DNA of 64,000 nucleotides. Source: JACMQX01 sp044225675. Lineage in GTDB: Bacteria; Pseudomonadota; Gammaproteobacteria; Burkholderiales; Burkholderiaceae_C. Location of the stretch: positions 186,001-250,000 of the forward strand of contig JBGAIH010000001.1 in assembly GCA_044225675.1 (NCBI GenBank), written 5' to 3'. Made by a program: the position numbers and the translations under genes. Below, one piece after another: positions 40,462 through 52,792 of the stretch. The stretch's first letter is position 1, and each line of letters begins with the position of its first letter. The notes beneath the pieces were generated by a model. The model made no database searches. It was not told the DNA's origin and saw only the letters and a program-made list of their open reading frames with translations.

Positions 40462-42011
40462 ACCGCCGCGACCGGGATGTTCTTGAACTCGCCGGTCGCG
40501 ATCCGCTTTTGCCACTCGGCCGGGCCGGTGATGTGGGCGCTCGTACCGCCCGCGTCCACCGCCACCGTCACCGGCATGTCGACGACGTCGAACTCGTAGA
40601 TCGCTTCCATGCCGAGGTCTTCGAAGCCGACCACCTTCGCGCTCTTGATCGCCTTGGACACGAGGTAGGCGGCGCCGCCGACGGCCATCAGGTAGGCGCT
40701 CTTGTGCTTCTGGATCGCCTCGATCGCCGTGGGGCCGCGCTCGGCCTTGCCCACCATGGCGATCAGGCCGGTCTGGGACAGCATCATGTCGGTGAACTTG
40801 TCCATGCGCGTGGCCGTCGTGGGGCCGGCCGGGCCGACGGCCTCGCCCTTGACCGGGTCGACCGGGCCGACGTAGTAGATGACGCGGTTGGTGAAGTCCA
40901 CCGGCAGCTTCTCGCCCTTGGCGAGCATGTCCTGGATGCGCTTGTGCGCGGCGTCGCGGCCGGTGAGCATCTTGCCGTTGAGCAGCAGCGTGTCGCCCGG
41001 CTTCCAGCTGGCGACTTCCTCGCGCGTGAGCGTGTCAAGGTTGACCTTGCGGCTCTTCTTCTCGTCAGGCGCCCATTGCACGTCGGGCCACAGGTCGAGC
41101 GAGGGCGCGGGCAGGTAGACCGGGCCGGAGCCGTCCATCACAAAGTGGGCATGCCGCGTGGCAGCGCAGTTGGGAATCATCGCGATCGGCTTGCTGGCTG
41201 CGTGCGTCGGGTACATCTTGATCTTCACGTCGAGCACGGTGGTCAGGCCGCCCAGGCCCTGCGCGCCGATGCCCAGCGCGTTGACCTTCTCGTACAGCTC
41301 CAGGCGCAGTTCCTCGACCTGCGTGAGCTTGTCGCCGCGCGAGGACCTGGCCTGCAGCTCGTACATGTCGAGGTCGTCCATCAGGCTTTCCTTGGCCATC
41401 AGCACCGCCTTCTCGGCCGTGCCGCCGATGCCGATGCCCAGCATGCCGGGCGGGCACCAGCCGGCGCCCATCGTGGGCACGGTCTTGAGCACCCAGTCGA
41501 CCACCGAGTCGCTCGGGTTGAGCATGTACATCTTGCTCTTGTTCTCGCTGCCGCCGCCCTTGGCGGCCACCGTCACGTCCAGTGTGTTGCCGGGCACGAT
41601 CTCGGTGAAGATCACCGCCGGCGTGTTGTCCCGGGTGTTCTTGCGGGCGAACTGCGGGTCGGCCACGACCGAGGCGCGCAGCGTGTTGTCGGGATGGTTG
41701 TAGCCGCGGCGCACGCCTTCGTTGATCGCGTCGTCCAGGCTGCCGGTGAAGCCCTCGAAGCGCACGTCCATGCCGACCTTGAGGAACACGTTGACGATGC
41801 CGGTGTCCTGGCAGATTGGCCGGTGCCCGGTCGCGCTCATCTTGCTGTTGGTGAGGATCTGCGCGATCGCGTCCTTGGCGGCCGGCGACTGCTCGCGCTC
41901 ATAGGCGCGCGCCAGGTGGGCGATGTAGTCGGCCGGGTGGTAGTAGCTGATGAACTGCAGCGCGGCTGCGATGGATTCGATCAGGTCGGCTTGGCGGATG
42001 CTCGTGGTCAT
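40458..42011 (-). CDS. fumA: Class I fumarate hydratase, [4Fe-4S]
   Basis: A 517-residue iron-sulfur fumarase converting fumarate and malate. The three cluster cysteines are visible in HRPICQDTGIVNVF, GAGWCPPGMLGIGIGG and MIPNCAATRHAHFV; the C-terminal beta domain has GPTTATRMDKFTDMML and GGTSAHITGP. Single-chain class I form, the length expected. It is divergent from fumC with 94 bases between, giving the cell both oxygen-sensitive and oxygen-stable fumarases at one locus. Confidence 0.92.
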   Translation of the reverse strand: MTTSIRQADLIESIAAALQFISYYHPADYIAHLARAYEREQSPAAKDAIAQILTNSKMSATGHRPICQDTGIVNVFLKVGMDVRFEGFTGSLDDAINEGVRRGYNHPDNTLRASVVADPQFARKNTRDNTPAVIFTEIVPGNTLDVTVAAKGGGSENKSKMYMLNPSDSVVDWVLKTVPTMGAGWCPPGMLGIGIGGTAEKAVLMAKESLMDDLDMYELQARSSRGDKLTQVEELRLELYEKVNALGIGAQGLGGLTTVLDVKIKMYPTHAASKPIAMIPNCAATRHAHFVMDGSGPVYLPAPSLDLWPDVQWAPDEKKSRKVNLDTLTREEVASWKPGDTLLLNGKMLTGRDAAHKRIQDMLAKGEKLPVDFTNRVIYYVGPVDPVKGEAVGPAGPTTATRMDKFTDMMLSQTGLIAMVGKAERGPTAIEAIQKHKSAYLMAVGGAAYLVSKAIKSAKVVGFEDLGMEAIYEFDVVDMPVTVAVDAGGTSAHITGPAEWQKRIATGEFKNIPVAAV

Positions 42012-42105
42012 GATGGGCGTAGGGTGGGGATGCGAAACAGGTGCGGCCGCGCCGCAGGTCTGGTACGGTTGGGCAACCCCTTATTTTGACAGGTCACCTG
42101 ACACC

Positions 42106-43485
<1,380 letters not shown>

Positions 43486-43556
43486 GCGCCGCGCGCGGGA
43501 CGAGTGCGCGGCACTAATGCGCTGGACGAGTGCGCGCGACTGGTTGATGCGCGCGG

Positions 43557-44168
43557 CTAGTGCTTGGCCGGCGCGCTGCCCGACATCAGCTTGTCGGTGT
43601 AGGCGATGGCCATGGCCGACAGCAGGAAGGCGATGTGGATCGCGGTCTGGGCGATCAGCACGCGGTCCGAGTAGTTGTCGGCGTTGATGAAGGTCTTGAG
43701 CAGGTGGATCGAGCTGATGCCGATGATGGCGGTCGCCAGCTTGACCTTGAGCACCGACGCATTCACGTGGCTCAGCCACTCGGGCTGGTCGCGGTGGCCT
43801 TCGAGGTTCATGCGGCTCACGAAAGTCTCGTAGCCGCCCACGATCACCATGATCAGCAGGTTGGAGATCATGACCACGTCGATCAGCGCCAGCACCACCA
43901 GCATGATGACCGTCTCGTTGAGCGAGGTCAGCGGCGCCGTGGCCTTGTAGCCGATGCTCGTGACCAGGGCCTGCAGGGCGGCCTCGCTGCCGAACGCGGC
44001 GGCGATCAGATGCTCCAGCTCCACCAGGAAGTGCACCACGTAGACCGCCTGTGCCGCGATCAGGCCCAGGTACAGCGGCAACTGCAGCCAGCGGCTGGCG
44101 AAGATCAGGTTGGGCAGGGGCCGCAGGGGCGAGGTGCGCGCGGGCTTGGGATCGGTCGGTGCTGACAT
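43557..44168 (-). CDS. YqhA family (TIGR00645) inner-membrane protein
   Basis: A 203-residue membrane protein with about four spans, matching the YqhA/TIGR00645 family: LIFASRWLQLPLYLGLIAAQ near the N-terminus, VLALIDVVMISNLLIMVIVG in the middle and VKLATAIIGISSIHLLKTFI. Function unknown. Convergent with fumC. Confidence 0.85.
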   Translation of the reverse strand: MSAPTDPKPARTSPLRPLPNLIFASRWLQLPLYLGLIAAQAVYVVHFLVELEHLIAAAFGSEAALQALVTSIGYKATAPLTSLNETVIMLVVLALIDVVMISNLLIMVIVGGYETFVSRMNLEGHRDQPEWLSHVNASVLKVKLATAIIGISSIHLLKTFINADNYSDRVLIAQTAIHIAFLLSAMAIAYTDKLMSGSAPAKH

Positions 44169-44325
44169 GGACGAGGGCCTGGAGTGAAACTGCCTGAAAT
44201 TGTAGGTTGCTTGCCCTGCGGCCCTTGAAAGGCGTTAAATTTGTAAGGTTCGCGCCAGTCAGTAGCCTGTAAGAGGGCGCGCCGACATTACGCCCCGAGC
44301 ACAACCATCCGAGGAGACAAATCCC

Positions 44326-46311
<1,986 letters not shown>

Positions 46312-46334
46312 CGCGGCAGCTCGTCGTCCAGACG

Positions 46335-46365
46335 CAAAAAAGCCACCGCATGCGGTGGCTTTTTT
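46335..46365. terminator. Bidirectional terminator between acsA and cytochrome gene
   Basis: AAAAAAGCCACCGC / GCGGTGGCTTTTTT, a nearly perfect palindrome with A- and T-runs on either side, so it can end transcripts from both convergent genes. Confidence 0.9.
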
Positions 46366-46384
46366 GCTGAAGGGCGCAAGCCGC

Positions 46385-46696
46385 TTACTTGATGCTCAGC
46401 ACCCAGGCGGCGAGCTTCTTGGCTTCGGCTTCGTTGACCTGCGCGTTGGCGGGCATCGGCACCGGGCCCCATACGCCCGAGCCACCCTTGATGATCTTGG
46501 CGGCCAGCTTGTCCACGGCGTCCTTCTGGCCGGCGTACTTGGCGGCGACGTCCTTGTAGGCGGGGCCGACGAGCTTCTTGTCGGTGGCGTGGCAGGCCAT
46601 GCAGTTCTTGGCAGTGGCCAGTGCCTGGTCGGCGAAGGCAGGTGCTGCAAAAGCAGCGGTCGACGCGGCAATCAGGGCAAACAGGGCACGTTTCAT
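46385..46696 (-). CDS. Periplasmic c-type cytochrome (c-551/c5-like)
   Basis: A 103-residue secreted cytochrome: signal peptide MKRALFALIAASTAAFAAPAF with cleavage near AFA-D, heme site CMACH, and the axial Met in VWGPVPMPANAQV near the C-terminus. Size and pattern fit a class I cytochrome c-551/c-552 acting as a small periplasmic electron carrier. GAGG lies eight bases before the ATG at 46696. Confidence 0.88.
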   Translation of the reverse strand: MKRALFALIAASTAAFAAPAFADQALATAKNCMACHATDKKLVGPAYKDVAAKYAGQKDAVDKLAAKIIKGGSGVWGPVPMPANAQVNEAEAKKLAAWVLSIK

Positions 46697-46811
46697 CTTG
46701 TTTCCTCGTGGGTTGAAGTACATTTCCTCAACGCGATTGTAATGAACCCCGTTGACTGTCCGGTAATGCCGGCGTAAAGCTTCAGTTAACAGAACACCCT
46801 CCGGAGGCCTC

Positions 46812-47057
46812 ATGTATTTCCTGATTGCGGGCGTCGTCCTGCTGCTCCTCAAGTACCTGGAGATCGGCGCCGTGGCCGAATGGAGCTGGTACGTGGTTCT
46901 GGCGCCCTTCGCCCTGGCCGTCGTCTGGTGGACCTGGGCTGACTGGTCGGGCTACACCAAGAAGAAGGCCATGGAGAAGATGGACAAGCGCAAGCAGGAC
47001 CGCATCAACAAGGCCCGCGAGAACATCGGCCTGGCGCCGACCAAGAAGCGCAAGTAG
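46812..47057 (+). CDS. Small Trp-rich membrane protein (TIGR04438)
   Basis: An 81-residue protein with two hydrophobic segments (MYFLIAGVVLLLLKYLEIG and WYVVLAPFALAVVWWTWADW) and a strongly basic tail ending in PTKKRK. This is the Burkholderiales TIGR04438 small Trp-rich protein, function unknown. GGAGG precedes the ATG. Confidence 0.85.
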   Translation: MYFLIAGVVLLLLKYLEIGAVAEWSWYVVLAPFALAVVWWTWADWSGYTKKKAMEKMDKRKQDRINKARENIGLAPTKKRK

Positions 47058-47198
47058 GAACTTTGCGCTTCATTTCCCCTGCGGGTTGAAGGGGCTGGCC
47101 AGGTTGCGTGCCGGCCTTTCCGCAGCCCGGGGCAGGCGGCAGACAGGGCAGAGAAGCGGGCTCTGACGGTCCGCTCCCGTTCGCCTCACAAGCCCACG

Positions 47199-47288
47199 CC
47201 TTCGATCCGCCGGGCCTTCGAGCCACTGGGCTCTCGAGCCACCGGGCCTTCGATCCGCCGGGCGTTCGATCCGCCCGGCCTTCGATCA
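47199..47288. repeat. 16-bp tandem repeat at the 3' end of ilvD
   Basis: Five and a half head-to-tail 16-bp units of CCTTCGATCCGCCGGG with small variations (47199, 47215, 47231, 47247, 47263, 47279), ending inside the ilvD stop region. The rest of the gap 47058-47198 shows no gene. A simple variable-number repeat is likely. Confidence 0.85.
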
Positions 47289-48983
47289 ATAGTCGTCGAG
47301 CACCGCGCCGCGGCTGGCACTGGCGGCATTGAACGCGAACTTGGCCTGCACGCCTCGGGTGTAGCGCGGCTTCGGCGGCGTCCAGCCTTCGCGGCGCTTG
47401 GCCAGCTCGGCATCGGACACGTTGAGTTCGAGCTTGAGCTGGTGCGCGTCGATGGTGATCGAGTCCCCCTCGCGGATGAATGCGATGTTGCCACCGGCCG
47501 CCGCCTCGGGCGCCACGTGGCCTACCACCATGCCCCAGGTGCCGCCGGAGAAGCGGCCGTCGGTGATCAGGCCCACGCTCTCGCCCAGGCCCGCGCCGAT
47601 CAGTGCGCCGGTGGGGGCGAGCATCTCGGGCATGCCGGGGCCGCCCTTGGGTCCGAGGTAACGCAGCACCATCACGTCGCCCGCGACGATCTTGCCGTCG
47701 AGGATGGCCTGCAGCGCAGACTGCTCGTCGTCGAACACGCGGGCCGGGCCGGTGATGACGGGGTTCTTGAGGCCCGTGATCTTGGCGACCGCGCCCTCGG
47801 GCGAGAGATTGCCCTTGAGGATGGCCAGGTGACCTTCCTTGTAGATGGCCTTGTCGATCGGGCGGATCACGTCCTGGTCGGCGCGGGGCTGGTCGGGCAC
47901 GTCCTTGAGCACTTCGGCAATCGTCTTGCCGGTGATGGTCATGCAGTCGCCATGCAGCAGGCCGGCGTTCAGCAGCACCTTCATGACCTGCGGGATGCCG
48001 CCTGCGCGGTGCAGGTCCACGGCCAGGTACTTGCCCGAGGGCTTGAGGTCGCAGATCACCGGGATCTTGCGGCGCATGCGCTCGAAGTCGTCGATCGTCC
48101 ACTCCACCTCGGCCGCGTGTGCGATCGCCAGGAAGTGCAGCACCGCATTGGTCGAGCCGCCGGTGGCCATGATCACGGCCACCGCGTTCTCGATCGCCTT
48201 GCGCGTGACGATGTCGCGCGGCTTGAGGTCGTTGCGGATCGCCTCGATCAGCACCTTGGCCGACTCGCGCGCCGAGTTCTGCTTCTCGTCGTGCGGATTG
48301 GCCATGGTGGACGAGTAGGGCAGCGACATGCCCAAAGCCTCGAAGGCCGAGCTCATGGTGTTGGCGGTGTACATGCCGCCGCAGGAGCCGGTGCCGGGAA
48401 TGGCGCGCTTTTCGATCTCGTGCAGGTCGTGGTCGCTCAGATTGCCGGCCGCATTCTGGCCGACGGCCTCGAACACGCTCACGATGTTCAGGTCCTGGCC
48501 CTTGTAGTGGCCCGGCAGGATGGTGCCGCCGTAGACGTAGATGGCCGGCACGTTGGCGCGCAGCATGCCCATCATGCCGCCGGGCATGTTCTTGTCGCAG
48601 CCGCCCACGACCAGCACGCCGTCCATCCACTGGCCCTGCACGCAGGTCTCGATGCAGTCGGAGATCACCTCGCGGCTGACCAGCGAGTACTTCATGCCCT
48701 CGGTGCCCATGGCCATGCCGTCCGAGATGGTCGGCGTGCCGAACACCTGGGCGTTGCCGCCGGCTTCCTCGATGCCGGCGATCGCGGCGTCCGCGAGCTT
48801 TTGCAGGCCGGAGTTGCACGGCGTGATGGTGCTGTGCCCGTTGGCTACGCCCACCATGGGCTTCTTGAAGTCGCTTTCCTCGTAGCCCATGCCGTAGAAC
48901 ATGGAGCGGTTGGGTGCGCGGGACTTGCCCTCGACGATGTTCTTGCTGCGGCGGTTGATCTGGATGACTTTTGTCTCTGCCAT
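47286..48983 (-). CDS. ilvD: Dihydroxy-acid dehydratase
   Basis: A 565-residue IlvD, the third step of valine, leucine and isoleucine synthesis. Iron-sulfur ligands and signatures: STITPCNSGLQKLAD, VLVVGGCDKNMPGGMMGMLR and IPGTGSCGGMYTANTMSSAF; C-terminal GRFSGGTWGMVVGHVAPEA with the active-site Ser. The MAETKV start at 48983 is used. Divergent from a LysR-type gene. Confidence 0.94.
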   Translation of the reverse strand: MAETKVIQINRRSKNIVEGKSRAPNRSMFYGMGYEESDFKKPMVGVANGHSTITPCNSGLQKLADAAIAGIEEAGGNAQVFGTPTISDGMAMGTEGMKYSLVSREVISDCIETCVQGQWMDGVLVVGGCDKNMPGGMMGMLRANVPAIYVYGGTILPGHYKGQDLNIVSVFEAVGQNAAGNLSDHDLHEIEKRAIPGTGSCGGMYTANTMSSAFEALGMSLPYSSTMANPHDEKQNSARESAKVLIEAIRNDLKPRDIVTRKAIENAVAVIMATGGSTNAVLHFLAIAHAAEVEWTIDDFERMRRKIPVICDLKPSGKYLAVDLHRAGGIPQVMKVLLNAGLLHGDCMTITGKTIAEVLKDVPDQPRADQDVIRPIDKAIYKEGHLAILKGNLSPEGAVAKITGLKNPVITGPARVFDDEQSALQAILDGKIVAGDVMVLRYLGPKGGPGMPEMLAPTGALIGAGLGESVGLITDGRFSGGTWGMVVGHVAPEAAAGGNIAFIREGDSITIDAHQLKLELNVSDAELAKRREGWTPPKPRYTRGVQAKFAFNAASASRGAVLDDY

Positions 48984-49053
48984 GGTGTGATGTCTCTCGT
49001 GGGGTTGGAGCCGGAAAAGCCAAGAGTATGCGCCGACGCTCACATGCTTTCCA

Positions 49054-49079
49054 ATATATTTGTCGGCCTGTATTAATAT
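49054..49079. promoter_or_regulatory. AT-rich inverted repeat between ilvD and lysR
   Basis: ATATT (49056-49060) and AATAT (49075-49079) form an interrupted dyad in the only AT-rich part of the 105-base divergent gap, ten bases before the LysR ATG. LysR regulators usually bind such dyads; this is the best candidate site. Confidence 0.35.
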
Positions 49080-49088
49080 GCTGCGCAT

Positions 49089-50120
49089 ATGAGCGAATCC
49101 CTCATCGAGCTGCGTCTGTGGCGCCAGTTCATCGCGGTGGCCGAGGAGCTGCATTTCGGCCGCGCGGCAGTGCGCCTGCACATGACCCAGCCACCGCTGA
49201 CGCAGGCCATCGCGCTGCTGGAGCGCCGGCTCGACCTGCGCCTGTTCGACCGCACCCGGCGCAGCGTCGCCCTGACCCCGGCCGGGCGGGCCCTGCTGCC
49301 CGAGGCGCGCGAACTGCTGGCGCGGGCCGAGACGCTGCCCGCTCATGCACGCGCTGCGGCGGCCGGCGAGGTCGGGCGCCTGCGGCTGGCCTTCGTCTCC
49401 ACCGCCGGCTACGAGCTGCTGCCGTTGTGGGTGCGGGCCTTTCGCGAGCGCCATCCCCGCGTCGAGCTCGACCTGCTCGAAGCCACCGGTGACGTGCAGC
49501 TGCAGGGCCTGGCGCGCGGCGACATCGACGCCGGACTCATGCTGCATTCCCCCGGCTTTGCGCCGCCGGGCCTGTCGCGCGCGCTGATCGCGGCCGAGCC
49601 CCTGGTCGTGGCCTTGCCCGAGCGCCACCGCCTGGCCACGAGCGGCGCGCTGGCCCTGGCCGAGGTGCTGGCCGAGCCGCTGGTGATCTTTCCGCGTCGC
49701 ATTCTGCCGTCGGTCTACGACGCGGTGTTCGCGCTCTACCATGCGGCCGGCCGCTCGCCGCAGGTGGTGCAGGAAGCCATCCAGATGCAGACCATCGTCA
49801 ACCTGGTGTCGGCCGGGCTGGGCCTGGCCTGGGTGCCGGGCAGCGTCATGCAGTTCCAGCGGCCCGGCGTGGTCTACCGCGAGGTGGCCTCCCGTCCGGC
49901 GCGCGGACGCCTTGCGGCACGGCAGGTGCCGGTGTGCGAAACCAGCCTCGTCTGGCGGGCCGAAGGCGCCAGCCCGACGCTCGCGCGCTTCGTGGACTTT
50001 GCCCGCGCGCAGGTTAGGCAGGACGCGGCGCCGGCAGCGCCCGCGCGGGACCGGGGAACGCCGCGCCCACGGGCGGCCAAGCCCGGGTCTTCGCATGTGT
50101 CCGTACGCACACAGGGTTGA
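49089..50120 (+). CDS. LysR family transcriptional regulator
   Basis: A 343-residue LysR-type regulator: N-terminal HTH (LRLWRQFIAVAEELHFGRAA then VRLHMTQPPLTQAIALLERR), effector domain VGRLRLAFVSTAGYELLPLW and ending with a poorly conserved Ala/Arg/Pro-rich tail of about 35 residues. Divergent transcription from ilvD suggests but does not prove that ilvD is its target; the effector is unknown. Confidence 0.88.
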   Translation: MSESLIELRLWRQFIAVAEELHFGRAAVRLHMTQPPLTQAIALLERRLDLRLFDRTRRSVALTPAGRALLPEARELLARAETLPAHARAAAAGEVGRLRLAFVSTAGYELLPLWVRAFRERHPRVELDLLEATGDVQLQGLARGDIDAGLMLHSPGFAPPGLSRALIAAEPLVVALPERHRLATSGALALAEVLAEPLVIFPRRILPSVYDAVFALYHAAGRSPQVVQEAIQMQTIVNLVSAGLGLAWVPGSVMQFQRPGVVYREVASRPARGRLAARQVPVCETSLVWRAEGASPTLARFVDFARAQVRQDAAPAAPARDRGTPRPRAAKPGSSHVSVRTQG

Positions 50121-50146
50121 CACGTGCTGCGGGCACAATAGCCGCC

Positions 50147-50971
50147 ATGCTGATCCACCCGGAAATCAATCCTGTCGCCCTGCAGCTCGGCCCGCTGGCC
50201 ATCCACTGGTACGGGCTGACCTACCTCGTGGCCTTCGGCCTGTTCCTGCTGCTGGGCCACCTGCGGCTGCGCCATGAGCCCTATGCCTCGATCCAGGGCC
50301 CCGGGGCCTGGTCGCGGCGCGACGTGGAGGACATTCTCTTTCTCGGGGTGATGGGCGTGATTGCCGGGGGGCGGATCGGCTACTGTCTGTTCTACAAACC
50401 GGCGTACTACCTGAGCCACCCGCTGGAGATCTTCGCGGTGTGGCAGGGCGGCATGAGCTTTCACGGCGGCATGCTGGGCGTCATCGGCGCGATGATCTGG
50501 TTCGCCCACTCGCGCAAGCGGCCGCTGCTGCAGGTCGCCGACTTCGTCGCGCCCTGCGTGCCCACGGGCCTGGCCGCCGGCCGCGTCGGCAACTTCATCA
50601 ACGGCGAACTGTGGGGCCGGCTGGCCGACCCCGACCTGCCCTGGGGCATGGTGTTCCGCCACAGCGGCACGATGCAGCCGCGCCACCCCTCGCAGGTGTA
50701 CCAGTTCCTGCTCGAAGGCCTGCTGCTGTTCATCCTGCTGTGGCTGTATGCGCGCAAGGAGCGCCGGCCCGGGCAGGTGGCTGCGGCTTTCCTGTTCGGC
50801 TACGGCGTGTTCCGTTTCATTGCCGAGTTCTTCCGCGAGCCCGACAGCTTCCTGGGTCTCCTGGCCCTGAACATGAGCATGGGCCAATGGCTGTGCGTGC
50901 CGATGATCCTCGGCGGCGCCGGCCTCTGGCTGTGGGCGCGCGGGCAGGCCCCGGCGTCGCGGGGCGGCTGA
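50147..50971 (+). CDS. lgt: Prolipoprotein diacylglyceryl transferase
   Basis: A 274-residue Lgt, the inner-membrane enzyme that adds diacylglycerol to the lipobox Cys of prolipoproteins. Visible: HGGMLGVIGAMIWFAHSRKR (with the essential His), the signature AGRVGNFINGELWGRLADP, and the C-terminal MSMGQWLCVPMILGG. About seven membrane spans. The ATG at 50147 gives the usual MLIHPEINPVAL start. Confidence 0.95.
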   Translation: MLIHPEINPVALQLGPLAIHWYGLTYLVAFGLFLLLGHLRLRHEPYASIQGPGAWSRRDVEDILFLGVMGVIAGGRIGYCLFYKPAYYLSHPLEIFAVWQGGMSFHGGMLGVIGAMIWFAHSRKRPLLQVADFVAPCVPTGLAAGRVGNFINGELWGRLADPDLPWGMVFRHSGTMQPRHPSQVYQFLLEGLLLFILLWLYARKERRPGQVAAAFLFGYGVFRFIAEFFREPDSFLGLLALNMSMGQWLCVPMILGGAGLWLWARGQAPASRGG

Positions 50972-52038
50972 TGCGCCGGCGCGCGGTCTGGATGCAAGGC
51001 GTCCTGGCCGCGCTGGCGCCTGCGCTGGGCGTGGGCGCGGTTCAGGCCCAGACCCGTCCCGCCACGCGCACCCTGCCGCTGCCCAAGCTGCACGCGCCGG
51101 TGCCACTTCGCGTGGCCTACGTCCACAACCCGCGTCTGCCGCTGCTGCCGGCCGCGCGTCTGCAGCGTGTGCTGACGCTCGCCACGTCGCTGCTGCGCGA
51201 GCACCTGGGCGTGACGGTGCGCTTCGAGGCGCCGGTGGAGCTGCCCATCCTTCGCCTCTTCGCCGGGCTCAGCCCGCGCATGATCCAGCGCGCCGAGGCG
51301 CAGCGGCTCGATCCGGCCACCAACGAGTGGACCATCGACCGGCTCGCGCGCGGCCTGCTCAAGGACCTGCGGGACGAGGGCGACCTCGCCGAGCAGAAGC
51401 GCTTTGCCGCGCCCTACCTGCTCGCTCCACCTGCCGATGCCAGCGATCTGGCCTTCGCGCGCGCCCTGGTGCAGACGCAGCACACGCTGCTGCGGCACTG
51501 GCATCAGCTCAAGGTCGCTGACGGCGCGCCGCTGATCGGCGGCGACCGCTACAACGAATACGCCTACTGGAACCTCATCGGCTCGACCGAGCTTCCCTAC
51601 GAAGTGGTGGTGACGAACCAGCTGATCGCCAGCGCCGAGTGGGAGGAGAACTCGGTGCACAGCGCGATCCGTGGCGGCGTGAGCAACGGCGTGACGAGCG
51701 AGAGCCTGTCGGCGCGCTTCAAGCTGGTGTCGGTGCTCAGCACCTTCCCGTTTCTGGACGACTCGCCGCAGACGGTGCGTCTGCGCGGCGGCGAAACGCC
51801 CGACGAGGAGGCCGCCAACCAGTACATGGCCCTGCTGCTGACGCACGAGCTGGGGCACCAGCTGCTGCATCTGGGTCATCCATTCGGAAACGCCAGCTGC
51901 GTGATGACGCCACCGATCGCGCTGCGTTTCCGGCAGTGGGCCGAAGGGCTGTCGGCCGCGTCCTGCCCGCTGGGCAGCAGCCGCGCCAGTACGCCTGGCG
52001 CGGTGAAGTTCGCGGGGCCTGAGGTGACTTTCCGCTGA
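50971..52038 (+). CDS. Exported HExxH metallopeptidase-like protein
   Basis: A 355-residue protein with a signal peptide (RRRAVWMQGVLAALAPALGV, cleavage near VQA) and a zinc-peptidase-like motif HELGHQLLHLGHPFG near residue 290, reading H-E-x-x-H with a further His. I recognise no named family. The ATG overlaps the lgt stop (TGATG), so it is translationally coupled; it might act in the envelope, possibly on lipoproteins, but that is a guess from position. Confidence 0.6.
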   Translation: MRRRAVWMQGVLAALAPALGVGAVQAQTRPATRTLPLPKLHAPVPLRVAYVHNPRLPLLPAARLQRVLTLATSLLREHLGVTVRFEAPVELPILRLFAGLSPRMIQRAEAQRLDPATNEWTIDRLARGLLKDLRDEGDLAEQKRFAAPYLLAPPADASDLAFARALVQTQHTLLRHWHQLKVADGAPLIGGDRYNEYAYWNLIGSTELPYEVVVTNQLIASAEWEENSVHSAIRGGVSNGVTSESLSARFKLVSVLSTFPFLDDSPQTVRLRGGETPDEEAANQYMALLLTHELGHQLLHLGHPFGNASCVMTPPIALRFRQWAEGLSAASCPLGSSRASTPGAVKFAGPEVTFR

Positions 52039-52139
52039 TTCCGCTCGGTGGCTGGGTTTGCCTCTTGCGCGTGCCTGCAGGGTTGGCAGGGGCGGGCGGC
52101 CCGGGGGGGCGTTCTCCGGGCACCTCGCGCAGATGTTTT

Positions 52140-52577
52140 TGTAGCGCGCCCGACGGGTTGGCGCTGCCTCCGTGCAGGCGTGCGCGGCTCTTGTACGCAG
52201 CGCGACTGGCCCTGCGCCCGCCCCCCCGAACCACCCACCCCGGCGGTGCGTTGCTTCGCTCGCCTGAACAGCCGCAGACACGCTTGATGGATGGAGCGAT
52301 TGTCAGCACGGACCCCGTCGGCGGGATGCCTAGATCACGAAGTGCAGGTTCGCTCGCCCTGACGCACGAATGGCGATGGCGCAGAGGCGAGCAAGAGGGT
52401 AGCAAGAGGGGTGCAAGAGACGATCGACAACGCAAGAGCCCACGAGCGAAGGGCTGGTAAACCCGAGCCGGATGTGAAGGTGGGTGGTGGGGACCGGGGC
52501 GCAGGCGCCATTCGCGCTGCGTACAAGAGCCGCGCACGCCTGCACGGAGGCAGCGCCAACCCGTCGGGCGCGCTACA
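52140..52577. repeat. Large inverted-repeat element with 66-bp perfect arms
   Basis: 52140-52205 is the exact reverse complement of 52512-52577; partial similarity extends outward on both arms, giving imperfect arms of roughly 100-150 bases around a unique centre of about 300 bases. It lies in the 754-base gap 52039-52792, which contains no supported gene; open frames inside are Arg/Ala/Cys-rich translations of the repeat. It looks like a non-autonomous mobile or repetitive intergenic element. Confidence 0.75.
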
Positions 52578-52792
52578 TGAACATCTGCGCGAGCGTGCGC
52601 CGGAGAACCGGTCCACGCCGCCCGCCTTCCGCGAGGTCTGCGCCCGCAACGCACAGCAAACAAGACAAGCCCCAGAAAAAGGGCCGCCTTCCGCGAGGTC
52701 CCAGCCAAAGCGCCTCAGGGTTTCCCATAGTCCGAACCGCGCTTGCCTCCATCAAGATAATTTCCCATAATTACAGAAAATTACCGCAAACC

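Noticed and set aside
47199..47288. CRISPR-like array
   Set aside because: Units are contiguous 16-bp repeats with no spacers and no cas genes nearby; it is a simple tandem repeat.
47442..49076. 544-codon plus-strand open frame opposite ilvD
   Set aside because: Antisense shadow of a well-conserved gene; His/Ala/Gly-rich translation with no recognisable domain.
52411..52770. Open frames inside the inverted-repeat region that translate to Arg/Ala/Cys-rich peptides
   Set aside because: Both strands give similar peptides because the DNA is an inverted repeat; no ribosome site or conserved domain supports translation.
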